Shown: positions 7,833 through 15,801 of the stretch, piece by piece
Position numbering within the stretch: the stretch's first letter is position 1
How the letters are laid out: each line of letters starts with the position of its first letter
Assembly (NCBI RefSeq): GCF_020731285.1
Contig: NZ_JAJFOW010000017.1
Location: 47,993-111,992 of the forward strand
DNA length: 64,000 nucleotides
Source: Cohnella baijiui
GTDB lineage: Bacteria > Bacillota > Bacilli > Paenibacillales > Paenibacillaceae
Direction: 5' to 3'
The notes under the pieces: model-generated
Told to the model about the DNA's origin: nothing
The model's database searches: none
The model's input: the letters and a program-made list of their open reading frames with translations, nothing else
Position numbers and translations under genes: made by a program

Positions 7833-8606
7833 ATGAGATTGAAAAACAAAGTAACGGTGATTACGGGCTCCGGATCCGGTATCGGCAAAAGCTCCGCGCT
7901 TTTAGTCGCCAAGGAAGGCGCAAGCGTCGTCGTCAACGATATTTCGATCGAGAGAGGGGAAGAAACGGCAAGCGAAATCCGCGCGGGCGGAGGCATTGCC
8001 GTTTGCATTCCGGGAGACGTGACGAATCCGGATTCGGTCGAGAAACTTGTCGCGGATTCGATCGCGCAATTCGGCCGCATCGATGTATTGTTCAACAATG
8101 CGGGAATCAGCGGCGTCGGCGCTTTGCATGAAATTCATCCTTCGGATTGGGATCGAATCATGAATGTCAATGTCCGAGGGGTCTATCTTCCGAGCAAATA
8201 TGTGCTGCCTCACATGATGAAGCAACGAAGCGGAAGCATCATCAATATGTCCTCCTGCGTAGCGGAAATCGGGTTGGCCCGGCGCGCCTCCTACGCTGCG
8301 ACGAAAGGCGCCGTGCTGGCGCTGACAAAATCCATGCAGGTAGACTACGCCTCCTTTAACATCCGCATCAACGCTTTGCTTCCGGGAACGATCCTAACGC
8401 CATTCGTCGAGAATTATCTTAAAACCTCATACGCGGACAGCGAAGCCGCTATCGAATCGCTTAAGAAACGCCAGTTGAGCGAACAATTGGGGTTGCCTGA
8501 GGACGTGGCGGCAGCCGCGCTGTTCCTGGCTTCCGACGATTCCAAGTTCATGATGGGTAGTCCGGTTTATATTGATGGCGGCGTAACGTTTGGCAAAAAC
8601 GCCTGA
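7833..8606 (+). CDS. SDR-family oxidoreductase (sugar or keto-sugar-acid dehydrogenase)
   Basis: 257 residues. Classical short-chain dehydrogenase: nucleotide-binding TGSGSGIG at 11-18, NNAG at 88-91, catalytic S141, Y154 and K158 (YAATK), and the C-terminal YIDGG. It is the first gene of the operon, after AGAGGCGG. In the non-phosphorylating L-fucose pathway two SDR enzymes act, one oxidising the sugar and one oxidising the 2-keto-3-deoxy acid; two SDRs occur here. Which of the two does which step cannot be decided from motifs. Sole dehydrogenase for an unrelated alcohol is the alternative. Confidence 0.85.
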   Translation: MRLKNKVTVITGSGSGIGKSSALLVAKEGASVVVNDISIERGEETASEIRAGGGIAVCIPGDVTNPDSVEKLVADSIAQFGRIDVLFNNAGISGVGALHEIHPSDWDRIMNVNVRGVYLPSKYVLPHMMKQRSGSIINMSSCVAEIGLARRASYAATKGAVLALTKSMQVDYASFNIRINALLPGTILTPFVENYLKTSYADSEAAIESLKKRQLSEQLGLPEDVAAAALFLASDDSKFMMGSPVYIDGGVTFGKNA

Positions 8607-8625
8607 ACCCATTGGAGGAATGGAA

Positions 8626-9510
8626 ATGAAACTTGTCACGTTTAACCGGAACGGCCGCGAATCGCTCGGCATGAAAGTCGACGGGGGGATCCTGGATGTG
8701 ACGGCCTACGGATTCTCAGGCGGCATCATGGAGGTCATTGCCGGCGGCACGAGCCGGCTGGAAGAGCTAAGACGCATCGCCGACGCGGCGGGTTCGAACG
8801 CATCGGCGAACCTGCTGGACGAAGCCGCCATGGATTGGGGGCCTTGTGTAACTCAGCCGCAAAAAATCATCTGCATCGGTCTCAATTACCGCAAGCATGC
8901 CGAGGAAACGAACGCGCCGATTCCGGCGTTTCCGATCCTGTTCAACAAATTCAATAATACGCTTACCGGGCACAGGAAGCCGATTGCAATTCCGAAAGTC
9001 ACGCAGAAGTTGGACTACGAAGCGGAACTGGCGGTCGTGATCGGCAAGGCCGCGAAGTACGTGCCCAAGGAGCGGGCTTTGGAACATGTATTCGGTTACG
9101 CCTGCGTCAACGACCTGTCTGCGCGGGATTTGCAAATGAGGACGCAGCAATGGCTGCTCGGCAAAAGCTGCGATGGATTCAGTCCGCTTGGACCGTATCT
9201 AGTGACGGCTGATGAAGTGGGCGACCCGAACGATCTGGCCATCCGGTCGATCGTGAATGGAGAAGTGCGCCAAAGCTCGAATACTTCGGATATGATTTTT
9301 CCGGTAGATGAAATTGTAAGTTACGTGTCGCAGCATATGACCTTGCTTCCCGGGGACGTCATTCTTACGGGAACGCCGGAAGGCGTCGTTCTCGGCTATT
9401 CGCCGGAACGGCAGATCTATTTGAAGCCGGGAGACGAAGTCGTCATCGAAATCGAAAAGCTCGGCCGTTTGGTGAATACGTTCGTGGCCGAGGAAGAGGT
9501 CGTTCTTTGA
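8626..9510 (+). CDS. Fumarylacetoacetate hydrolase family protein (probable 2,4-diketo-3-deoxy acid hydrolase)
   Basis: 294 residues. The start at 8626 is chosen because GGAGG ends seven bases upstream; the in-frame ATG at 8620 lies too close to it. The FAH fold is shown by GLNYRKHAEE (85-94), the metal ligands E132 and E134 in DYEAELAVVIG, D163 in NDLSARD, and the ILTGTPEGV loop near the C-terminus. Family members cleave C-C bonds of diketo acids or hydrate 2-oxo-enoates. In the L-fucose and L-rhamnose non-phosphorylating pathways this family performs the last step, splitting a 2,4-diketo-3-deoxy acid into pyruvate and lactate; the operon context supports that role. Confidence 0.85.
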   Translation: MKLVTFNRNGRESLGMKVDGGILDVTAYGFSGGIMEVIAGGTSRLEELRRIADAAGSNASANLLDEAAMDWGPCVTQPQKIICIGLNYRKHAEETNAPIPAFPILFNKFNNTLTGHRKPIAIPKVTQKLDYEAELAVVIGKAAKYVPKERALEHVFGYACVNDLSARDLQMRTQQWLLGKSCDGFSPLGPYLVTADEVGDPNDLAIRSIVNGEVRQSSNTSDMIFPVDEIVSYVSQHMTLLPGDVILTGTPEGVVLGYSPERQIYLKPGDEVVIEIEKLGRLVNTFVAEEEVVL

Positions 9511-9528
9511 ATAAGCGATCTTGGGATA

Positions 9529-9542
9529 TATCGTGTACGATA
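9529..9542 (+). promoter_or_regulatory. Short inverted repeat between FAH and second SDR gene
   Basis: TATCGT and ACGATA, separated by two bases, lie in the 55-base gap before the next gene. It may be an internal regulatory site; evidence is limited to symmetry and position. Confidence 0.3.
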
Positions 9543-9565
9543 CGTTGCTCTGAGGGGGAACAAGA

Positions 9566-10327
9566 ATGGTTTTGTCCGGAAAAACGGCGATCGTAACCGG
9601 CGGCTCGTCGGGCATTGGCGAATCCATCGTGCGTTTATTTGCCTCGCAAGGGGCAAACGTGGTTATTGCCGACCGGAACGGGAAAGAGGCTTCCGGCGTT
9701 GCCGATCATTTGAAGTCCGAAGGATTCAACGCGATTGCCGTTAAAACGGATGTATCGCGAGATGATGAAGTTCGGTTGCTCGTTCAAGAAACGGTGAGAC
9801 ACTTCGGACAGATCGATATCTTGGTCAATAACGCAGCCGTAATCATGCCTAAATATTTGGAAGAGTTCGAGGAGGAGGAATGGGATCGCGTTTTCAATGT
9901 GAATTTAAAAAGCGTGTTTCTGATGGTGAAGCATTCGATCGCGAAATTGAAGGAAACGCGCGGGTCCATCGTAAACATGTCTTCTCTGAACGGCTTGATC
10001 GGTCAAAAGATGAACCCGGTCTACGCGGCTACCAAAGGCGGAATGAACGCGATCACGAAGTCGTTGGCGTTGGATTATGCGCCCTTTGGCGTACGCGTGA
10101 ACAGTGTTTGTCCTGCCGGCGTTACGACGCCGTTGCTGGAACAATGGATTAAGGAGCAGGATGATCCGGCCAAGACCGTACAAGATTTGAATGACATGCA
10201 CGCGCTCGGTAGGCCAGCGACTTCGGAGGAAGTGGCGCAAGCCGTTCTTTTCTTGGCCAGCGAAACGTCCGGTTTCGTAACCGGCGTCGTTCTTCCCGTC
10301 GACGGCGGCGCGTCGCTCGGTTATTGA
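9566..10327 (+). CDS. SDR-family oxidoreductase, second of the operon
   Basis: 253 residues after GAGGGGGAAC. TGGSSGIG at 11-18 is the cofactor loop, NNAA at 88-91 replaces the usual NNAG, and S140, Y153 and K157 form the catalytic triad; VDGGASLGY closes the chain. It differs clearly from the first SDR of the operon, so the two are not a recent duplication. A role as 2-keto-3-deoxy-L-fuconate-type dehydrogenase or as the sugar dehydrogenase fits the pathway, but the substrate is inferred from neighbours only. Confidence 0.85.
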   Translation: MVLSGKTAIVTGGSSGIGESIVRLFASQGANVVIADRNGKEASGVADHLKSEGFNAIAVKTDVSRDDEVRLLVQETVRHFGQIDILVNNAAVIMPKYLEEFEEEEWDRVFNVNLKSVFLMVKHSIAKLKETRGSIVNMSSLNGLIGQKMNPVYAATKGGMNAITKSLALDYAPFGVRVNSVCPAGVTTPLLEQWIKEQDDPAKTVQDLNDMHALGRPATSEEVAQAVLFLASETSGFVTGVVLPVDGGASLGY

Positions 10328-10363
10328 TCCATTTCATACTGCATGCTAAGGGAGAGTTTGAGG

Positions 10364-11461
10364 ATGAAAATCACAAAAGCGGAAAGCTTTGTCTTGCATG
10401 TGCCGATTACGCCCCCTATTACCGATGCCATTAACGTCGCCACGCATTGGGGACTGGCGGGAGTACGCATCTACACGGACGAAGGATTCGTCGGTTATGG
10501 CTATACGGGTACTTGCGCGCATGGCGATGATATGATCGCGGATACGATCGATAAATACTACGCGCCGTTGCTGATCGGCAAGGATCCGTTCATGGTGAAA
10601 CAGCTGTGGGACGAGATGCGCTTCGGCAAGATGCACTGGATCGGTCGATCCGGCATTACGCACATGGCGCTGGCGGCCGTCGACATCGCGCTTTGGGACA
10701 TTATGGCGAAGGCTTCGAATAAGCCGCTGTGGCAATATCTCGGAGGGGCGAAGTCCAAACGAATCGAAGCTTATAATACGAACGGCGGATGGCTCAATTG
10801 GTCGAAAGAGCGCTTGTTAAAAGACGTAACGGAGATCATCGAATCCGGCTTCAAAGGCGTTAAAATCAAAGTCGGCAAACCGGATCCCCGCGAAGATTAC
10901 GATCGCTGCAAAGCGGTCCGCAAGGCCATTGGCGACAATGTGATATTCATGATCGATGTCAATCAGCAGTGGAACATCAACACGGCCATGACATGGGGCA
11001 AGAAGCTGGAAGAGTTCGATTTGTTCTGGCTGGAAGAACCGCTGAATCCCGACGATATCATGGGCCACAAAAAACTCGCCGACGAGTTGAACGTCCCGAT
11101 CGCTCTGGGCGAACATGTGTACAATAAGTATGCTTTCAGGGATTATATTCATCATGGCGCCGTGGAATATTGCCAGGTCGACGTTACCCGCGTAGGGGGA
11201 ATAACGGAATGGCTGCAAGTCGCCGGATTGGCCGCGTCTTACGATATTCCGATTTGTCCGCACGTTGGAGATATGGGACAAATTCATCAGCATCTCGTCG
11301 CGTCTACGCAAAATGCCATTATGCTCGAGTATATTCCTTGGATTCGGCACATTTTTGTGGAACCGGTTACGGTGAGAAATGGACAGTATGTGCTGCCGGA
11401 AATGCCGGGGGCCTCGACTGAGATCATACCGGAGCTTTTTGCTGAATACAGGGTGAGATAA
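10364..11461 (+). CDS. Enolase-superfamily acid-sugar dehydratase (mandelate racemase subgroup)
   Basis: 365 residues; the ATG at 10364 has GGGAGAG seven bases upstream, better than the ATG at 10343. The (beta/alpha)7 barrel carries the K167-x-K169 motif, metal ligands D198, E224 (WLEEP) and E250 (GEH), and the H300/D273 dyad (CPHVGD; CQVDVTRVGG). These are the catalytic residues of the mandelate racemase group, in which acid-sugar dehydratases remove water from aldonates to give 2-keto-3-deoxy acids. In this operon L-fuconate, L-rhamnonate or a similar aldonate is the best guess. It is shorter than the L-fuconate dehydratase of Xanthomonas, so a different acid sugar is possible. Confidence 0.85.
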   Translation: MKITKAESFVLHVPITPPITDAINVATHWGLAGVRIYTDEGFVGYGYTGTCAHGDDMIADTIDKYYAPLLIGKDPFMVKQLWDEMRFGKMHWIGRSGITHMALAAVDIALWDIMAKASNKPLWQYLGGAKSKRIEAYNTNGGWLNWSKERLLKDVTEIIESGFKGVKIKVGKPDPREDYDRCKAVRKAIGDNVIFMIDVNQQWNINTAMTWGKKLEEFDLFWLEEPLNPDDIMGHKKLADELNVPIALGEHVYNKYAFRDYIHHGAVEYCQVDVTRVGGITEWLQVAGLAASYDIPICPHVGDMGQIHQHLVASTQNAIMLEYIPWIRHIFVEPVTVRNGQYVLPEMPGASTEIIPELFAEYRVR

Positions 11462-11475
11462 TAGGGGAGGAGGTC

Positions 11476-12315
11476 GTGGAAAGGGTGAGAGTCGACGCCC
11501 ATCAGCATTTCTGGAACATGGAGAAGCTGAGCTATCCATGGCTCATCCCGGCATACGGACCGATCTTCCGTACGTTCGAAGCGCCGGAACTGGAGCCGCA
11601 GCTGAGAAGTGCCGGCATGGACAAAACGGTGATCGTGCAGGCGGCGAACGCCTTCGAGGACACGGATTACATGCTGGAAACGGCTGAAGCGTACGATTGG
11701 GTCGGAGGCGTGGTCGGTTGGGTGCCGCTCGACCGTCCGGACGAGGTTTCCCGCAAACTGGAAGCTTACGCGAAAAATCCATATTTGAAAGGCGTCCGCC
11801 ACCTGATTCACGAAGAGCCGGATCCGGACTGGGTCATCCGTCCGGAAGTCATCGAAGGATTGAAGGTGCTTGCGCAGTTCAATATGTCCTTCGACGTTGT
11901 CGCCGTATTTCCTAACCATTTGAAGCATATCCCCACTCTCGCCGAGAAGGTCCCGAATCTGCGCATGGTCATCGACCATCTGGCAAAACCGCCGATCAAG
12001 GACCGGGGCTGGGAGCCGTGGGCCGGACAGCTGGCGGCGGCAGCGGCTTCTCCGAACGTGTACGCGAAGATCTCCGGACTGAATACGGCGGCATCGGAAA
12101 AGTGGTCGGCGGCGGAACTGCAACGGTACACGGATTACGCCATCGAGGTCTTCGGCGCGTCCCGCCTCATGTTCGGCAGCGACTGGCCCGTCGCGATCCT
12201 GAACGGAGACTATGCTTCGGTATGGCGGGAAACGAACGCGCTGCTCGAGGGACGTACCCGCGAAGAAATCGACGCGATTCTAGGCGGCACGGCCGTGGAG
12301 TTTTACCGACTCTGA
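11476..12315 (+). CDS. Amidohydrolase-family sugar lactonase (L-fucono-lactonase type)
   Basis: 279 residues from GTG 11476, with GGGGAGGAGG just upstream; GTG 11485 is an alternative start. Motifs are those of the COG3618 branch of the amidohydrolases: DAHQHFW (H9, H11), GVVGWVPL, GVRHLIHEEPD, H168 in IDHLAKPP, and D236 in FGSDWPV. Characterised relatives hydrolyse L-fucono-1,5-lactone, L-rhamnonolactone or related lactones to aldonic acids. It closes the operon and supplies the step between the sugar dehydrogenase and the dehydratase. No transporter gene follows. Confidence 0.85.
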   Translation: MERVRVDAHQHFWNMEKLSYPWLIPAYGPIFRTFEAPELEPQLRSAGMDKTVIVQAANAFEDTDYMLETAEAYDWVGGVVGWVPLDRPDEVSRKLEAYAKNPYLKGVRHLIHEEPDPDWVIRPEVIEGLKVLAQFNMSFDVVAVFPNHLKHIPTLAEKVPNLRMVIDHLAKPPIKDRGWEPWAGQLAAAAASPNVYAKISGLNTAASEKWSAAELQRYTDYAIEVFGASRLMFGSDWPVAILNGDYASVWRETNALLEGRTREEIDAILGGTAVEFYRL

Positions 12316-12626
12316 GGGGGCGAGCGCCATACAGCGTTTAGGGAGCGTCATTAATGGTGGGATTATTGCGAACCCTGCCAAGTACCGCTAGACACGCGCG
12401 GCCAGGTGAATGGTGGGCGAACATGGAAGAAGTGTTCCACCATGATTGACGTCTGCGGTTAACCCCCTTACCCATCCGGTAGAATGAAGTTTGACAGCAA
12501 GACAATGCTTCGCGGTAGTCGGTCGGAAGCAAGACAGTGGAGTGCAGCCGCGCCGACGGCATTTTTTCGTCAAAACACAGTACCGTCGGCGCTGGGTTTC
12601 GACTTCGCGCCCGTAAGCAGCTGCCG
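12316..12626. other. Gap downstream of the sugar-acid operon
   Basis: No convincing gene. GCGCCGACGG (12550-12559) and its exact complement (12583-12592) form a 10-bp inverted repeat whose 23-base loop contains a run of six T. It may end the plus-strand operon or the minus-strand ImmA transcript, but it is not a clean terminator. This gap is also the left boundary of the phage-tail cluster; no att-like repeat is evident. Confidence 0.4.
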
Positions 12627-13232
12627 TCAAGGGTTGCCCGCAAGCGCCTCCCCCGCCTCCCGTTCCGCAACTGCGCTTGGGGACTTCGCCGCCTCGGTCT
12701 TTGCTTTTCTCCGCAGGAGAATCCGCTCCGCTTTCCCGGCTTCCTCCCACAAAATCGCCTCGAACGCCCGCCGCTGAAACTGCTCGAGCCGCTGGCTCGC
12801 GAGGGTGTACGTCACGCCGAACCTGCTCGACAGCAGCTCGATCGCGTCCCCTTGCCGATCCGGCAGCTTCAGCTCCTTGATCAGGTAATAAGGCATGGAC
12901 GCGTACAGCACGAACCGCTTGGCCTCCGCCTCCTGATGCTCGAGGAACGGCAGCGGCATGACGGTCTGATTGCCGGCATGACGCAGCAGATGGCACAACT
13001 CGTGGAGGAAGTCCTCCCACTGCTCCGCCCTGCTGAGCCGCCGGTCGATCAGGATCGAGCGCAACCCCATCCATTCCAATGCCCGGCTGGAGTAGTTCAG
13101 GTAGTGAACCCACACGTTCAGGCGGCCGGCTACCTCTTCGATCGTCAATTGGGAAGCGGACGCGATGCCGGCTTTCGTCCACAGCGTCTCGATCCACTGC
13201 TCCAGCGGGGTCGGGTGATAGTATTGAAGCAT
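12627..13232 (-). CDS. ImmA/IrrE-family metallopeptidase
   Basis: 201 residues. The zinc motif HELCH at 77-81 is in the typical context DFLHELCHLLRH, and EAEAKRFVLYASMPYYLI carries the third-ligand region and the M-P turn of the family. In ICEBs1 of Bacillus subtilis ImmA cleaves the repressor ImmR after DNA damage; related proteases serve many prophages. Here the gene lies directly downstream of an Xre repressor on the same strand, which matches that arrangement. The C-terminal 45 residues are basic and likely disordered. It should act as anti-repressor of the tail cluster. Confidence 0.85.
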   Translation of the reverse strand: MLQYYHPTPLEQWIETLWTKAGIASASQLTIEEVAGRLNVWVHYLNYSSRALEWMGLRSILIDRRLSRAEQWEDFLHELCHLLRHAGNQTVMPLPFLEHQEAEAKRFVLYASMPYYLIKELKLPDRQGDAIELLSSRFGVTYTLASQRLEQFQRRAFEAILWEEAGKAERILLRRKAKTEAAKSPSAVAEREAGEALAGNP

Positions 13233-13273
13233 CAGAGCACCTCGTTTATGGGAATGTATGTTCGGTTTTTGGC

Positions 13274-13298
13274 GGTAAAGAAACGCCCTTTCGGGCGC
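13274..13298 (-). terminator. Possible terminator between Xre and ImmA genes
   Basis: On the minus strand CGCCC-GAAA-GGGCG is followed by TTTCTTTACC. It lies between the repressor and the protease gene and may reduce read-through into the latter. Confidence 0.5.
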
Positions 13299-13316
13299 AT
13301 AGGTGACTAGAAGGCG

Positions 13317-13703
13317 TTACGTTTCTCCCTGACGATCGGACGGGCGGCGTCCGCGCTCCTTTTCCCGAAGAAACTCCCAGAATCGGAGCATCTCCTCCTT
13401 GCGCGCTTCCGGGGCATCCAAGTAATCCTTGAAAAACATGCCGTGCTCCGGATTGCGGATAAACGCCTCGAAGGCGGAGGACGCTCTCGCATCCATCGTC
13501 GGATCGTCCGTCCGGCCCAACAGGTAATCCGTGGTCGTCTTATAGTACTCGGCAAAGCGGCTCAGGATCTCCGGTTCCGGCTTGCGGTCGTCCGACTCGT
13601 AACGAGACAACTGAACGTTGCTGATGCCCAGCGCTCTGGCGGCTTCGAGCTGCGATTTACCGAATTGATCCCGCCGCTCCCGAAGGCGGCTTCCCAATGA
13701 CAT
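13317..13703 (-). CDS. Xre-family repressor of the tail cluster
   Basis: 128 residues. A Cro/CI-type helix-turn-helix occupies about residues 6-62, with SQLEAARALGISNVQLSRYE (17-36) as the core and DYLLGRTDD closing the domain, followed by a charged C-terminal extension that may be the ImmA target or dimerisation part. It is divergent from the sigma-factor gene and is surrounded by repeated TTGGCA sites. In PBSX the Xre repressor keeps the late operon off until DNA damage; the same role is inferred here. Confidence 0.85.
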   Translation of the reverse strand: MSLGSRLRERRDQFGKSQLEAARALGISNVQLSRYESDDRKPEPEILSRFAEYYKTTTDYLLGRTDDPTMDARASSAFEAFIRNPEHGMFFKDYLDAPEARKEEMLRFWEFLREKERGRRPSDRQGET

Positions 13704-13733
13704 CCCGATCTTCCTTCCGAAAGTGGTGCTCCC

Positions 13734-13762
13734 ATTATAGCATTGATTTTCCTAATTGGCAA
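13734..13762 (-). promoter_or_regulatory. Promoter of the repressor gene
   Basis: On the minus strand TTGCCA (13762-13757) and TATAAT (13739-13734) are 17 bases apart. The -35 element overlaps a TTGGCA half-site (13756-13761), which suggests autoregulation. Confidence 0.65.
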
Positions 13763-13819
13763 AATAAATCAAATCAAGTGCCAAAATTTGCTTGACAATT
13801 ACCGTATTGGCAATATATG
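13756..13819 (+). promoter_or_regulatory. Early promoter of the tail cluster with operator half-sites
   Basis: TTGACA (13792-13797) and TATATG (13814-13819) with a 16-base spacer point toward the sigma-factor gene. TTGGCA half-sites lie at 13756-13761, as its complement at 13779-13784, and at 13807-13812 inside the spacer. A repressor bound at these would block both divergent promoters. Confidence 0.6.
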
Positions 13820-13969
13820 ATCGTTTCACCGAATCGAATAGGAACACTTGTTCTTGTTTTGCGAAAGGACATGCACTTTCCCTTGCCATCGCGTTTGTCG
13901 ACGGTTGGGACGAGGGGAAGGATTCGGAAAGCGTTGGATATCGTCATGGGGTTGAATTCACGATAGACT

Positions 13970-13984
13970 TTGCCAATTTGGCAA
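13970..13984 (+). promoter_or_regulatory. Symmetric operator TTGCCAA-T-TTGGCAA before the sigma-factor gene
   Basis: A perfect 15-base palindrome with a single central base, made of the same half-site as the upstream operators. It ends about ten bases before the ribosome site AAGGAGCG, so binding here could act as a roadblock or a second repression point. Confidence 0.6.
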
Positions 13985-14006
13985 AATAAAAGGAGCGTGA
14001 AGGCAA

Positions 14007-14567
14007 ATGAAGATCGTGGAAGAGGGCAACGCGACGCCGGCGTCTTATCGGGCGGCCCGGACCATGCTGCTGCTGGCGGCGGATCGGCTGACGCGGCGGA
14101 TCCACGAGCTCGAACCGGTACGAACGATGGACGAAATGAACGCGCTGCTTCGGCTCGACCGCGAACGCCGGATCGTGTTTGAAATGATCGCGGACTGCTC
14201 GTACGTGATCGACTGGCTGGAGTCGGGGCGCAGGCCGGGCAACCGGCGGGGGATCGAGCGGCGGGCGGGCTATCAGCGGGAAGTGCCGACCGATCCGGCG
14301 AAGCTGTCGACGGTCCGGTCCGCGTGCGGAGACGGCCAAGCAGCCGGCCGGCCTGGGGACGAGCGGCGGAAACGACTGGAGGCGGCGCTTCGCGGGCTGA
14401 CGGAGCGGGAGCGGGAGTGCTATAGGCTGGCGCTCGGAGAGGGATTCTCCTATGCGGAGGTCGCCGGGCTGCTCGACATCAGCAAGTCCAGCGTGGGCAC
14501 TTACATCATTCGGGCGCAGCGGAAAATCGCCATGAATATCGGAGAACGGAACGATCGGGTCGGATGA
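14007..14567 (+). CDS. Xpf-like sigma factor (late-operon activator)
   Basis: 186 residues starting after AAAGGAGCG. The C-terminal third is sigma-70 region 4: LTERERECYRLALGEGFSYAEVAGLLDIS then the recognition helix KSSVGTYIIRAQRKI. The N-terminal part is helical without a clear region 2. This is the architecture of Xpf, the positive control factor of PBSX that directs RNA polymerase to the late tail operon. Its place directly after the operator region and upstream of all structural genes agrees. No obvious late promoter can be named without knowing its recognition sequence. Confidence 0.8.
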   Translation: MKIVEEGNATPASYRAARTMLLLAADRLTRRIHELEPVRTMDEMNALLRLDRERRIVFEMIADCSYVIDWLESGRRPGNRRGIERRAGYQREVPTDPAKLSTVRSACGDGQAAGRPGDERRKRLEAALRGLTERERECYRLALGEGFSYAEVAGLLDISKSSVGTYIIRAQRKIAMNIGERNDRVG

Positions 14568-14739
14568 GCAATAGGGTGGGAGGAGGGCTCGCGATCGGAA
14601 GGGTCGGGTTCAGGGAGGCTGTCGTACGATTGCCACCTAAGGATGAGAGGGTCGCAGCGCATCAAGCGGCCTGCTCGCCATCAACTCATACCGGGGAGGG
14701 CAAACGCGGGATGGGGACGGAAGAAAGGAGGACGGCGCG

Positions 14740-15585
14740 ATGCGAAACGGGATTCGGCAGCGGCTGATCGCGGAAATCCCGGCGGTCGGCGGCCGCGTGC
14801 TCGACCGACATGAAGCCGAGGGCGCGGTGGACAAGCCGTACCTCGTGCTGGCCCAGGGAATCGAGACCGAGGAGGAAGGCTGGCCGGGCTGGCGGCGCAC
14901 CTACAAGGTCTGGCCGTATGCGGATCGAACGGTCGGCTTCGCTGCTGTCGATGCGCTCTGCGAAGCGATTATCCGGGCGCTGCACGAAGTGCGGCTGACC
15001 GACCCGGATTCGGGCGAGACGTTCACCTGCCGCTACCAAGGCGCGATCGGCACAGAGCGGGCAGACGGCAAGCTGGACGCCCTCACGCATGGCCTGCGAT
15101 TCCGGGTGGACGCCGTTCATCCGGAGGGACTGGCGGAAACGGCCCCGGCCGATCCGTGGCTGGAGGCGCTGGGAGCTTGGACGTCGCAGTCGCTGGGGGC
15201 GCCGTGGCGCGTTTATCTGGGGCGATGGCCGACGGATTACGAGCGACCGGCGGTGCTGTGGCGGCTGGAAGGCGTCGAAGCGCTGCTCGGCAACGCGGCG
15301 GCGGCCGAGACGCGCAAGCGCTTCGTCGGCCATGTGCTCGGCCGCAGCGACGGCGAACGCGAGACGGGCGTAGCGGCGCTGGCCGAACGACTGGCGCTCG
15401 CGGGCAAGCTCGCGCTGAACGCCGGGGAACGGCGGTACATGACCGTCCGCAGCCAGGCGGCCGATCCGTCGGCGGACGAATGGACGGAGGGCCAAGTCCG
15501 GCTGACGCTGGGCAGGCGCGTGCTTCGTCCGCACGAGGAAGAACCGCTGATGGAGGAAGTTGCTTTTCGCAGATCCATTCGATGA
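14740..15585 (+). CDS. Tail completion (terminator-like) protein with two similar halves
   Basis: 281 residues after AAAGGAGG. The N-terminal half (about 1-127) looks like the tail-terminator/DUF3168-type fold: RLIAEIP, then KPYLVLAQG, then a long helix and an RFRVDAVH strand. The C-terminal half (about 135-275) starts DPWLEALGAWTSQSLG and repeats the pattern W-x-V-Y, P-x-V-L-W, ending in a strand VRLTLGRRV. Phage tail terminators cap the tail tube and stop its growth. Two such modules in one chain is unusual. It is the first structural gene, in the place where PBSX has small head-tail joining genes. Confidence 0.55.
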   Translation: MRNGIRQRLIAEIPAVGGRVLDRHEAEGAVDKPYLVLAQGIETEEEGWPGWRRTYKVWPYADRTVGFAAVDALCEAIIRALHEVRLTDPDSGETFTCRYQGAIGTERADGKLDALTHGLRFRVDAVHPEGLAETAPADPWLEALGAWTSQSLGAPWRVYLGRWPTDYERPAVLWRLEGVEALLGNAAAAETRKRFVGHVLGRSDGERETGVAALAERLALAGKLALNAGERRYMTVRSQAADPSADEWTEGQVRLTLGRRVLRPHEEEPLMEEVAFRRSIR

Positions 15586-15602
15586 GGAAGAGGTGATGAC
15601 GC

Positions 15603-15800
15603 ATGGCTAGCAAAAAATCGGCGGCCGCCGAAGCTGCCGTCTATGCCCGGCGCGAGCTGGAGCAGCACGCGGATCAATTGTTCGGCGTCCGGCCGGAAGT
15701 ATTGCAAGGCGCGCTGCATGGTGCGGCGCCGGAAGCCGAGTTGTCTATTAACGAGGTAAAGGAAATGATCGACCAATTTCTGAACAGGAAGGTGAACTGA
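15603..15800 (+). CDS. Small tail-cluster protein (YqzN/YkzM-like)
   Basis: 65 residues. The pattern MASKKSAAAEAAVYARRELEQHA, then FGVRPEVLQGALHG, then a C-terminal helix KEMIDQFLNRKV matches the small YqzN/YkzM-type proteins that always sit just before the tail sheath gene in PBSX- and skin-type clusters. The role is unknown. One base separates its stop from the sheath start, so translation is probably coupled. Confidence 0.7.
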   Translation: MASKKSAAAEAAVYARRELEQHADQLFGVRPEVLQGALHGAAPEAELSINEVKEMIDQFLNRKVN

Positions 15801-15801
15801 A

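Noticed and set aside
12338..12670. 110-residue minus-strand frame after the lactonase gene
   Set aside because: Overlaps the end of the ImmA gene in another frame and has no ribosome site or family match, though one part looks faintly protein-like; a gene relic cannot be excluded.
13792..13989. 65-residue open frame between repressor and sigma gene
   Set aside because: It would begin inside the -35 element and has no ribosome site; the stretch is better read as promoter and leader.
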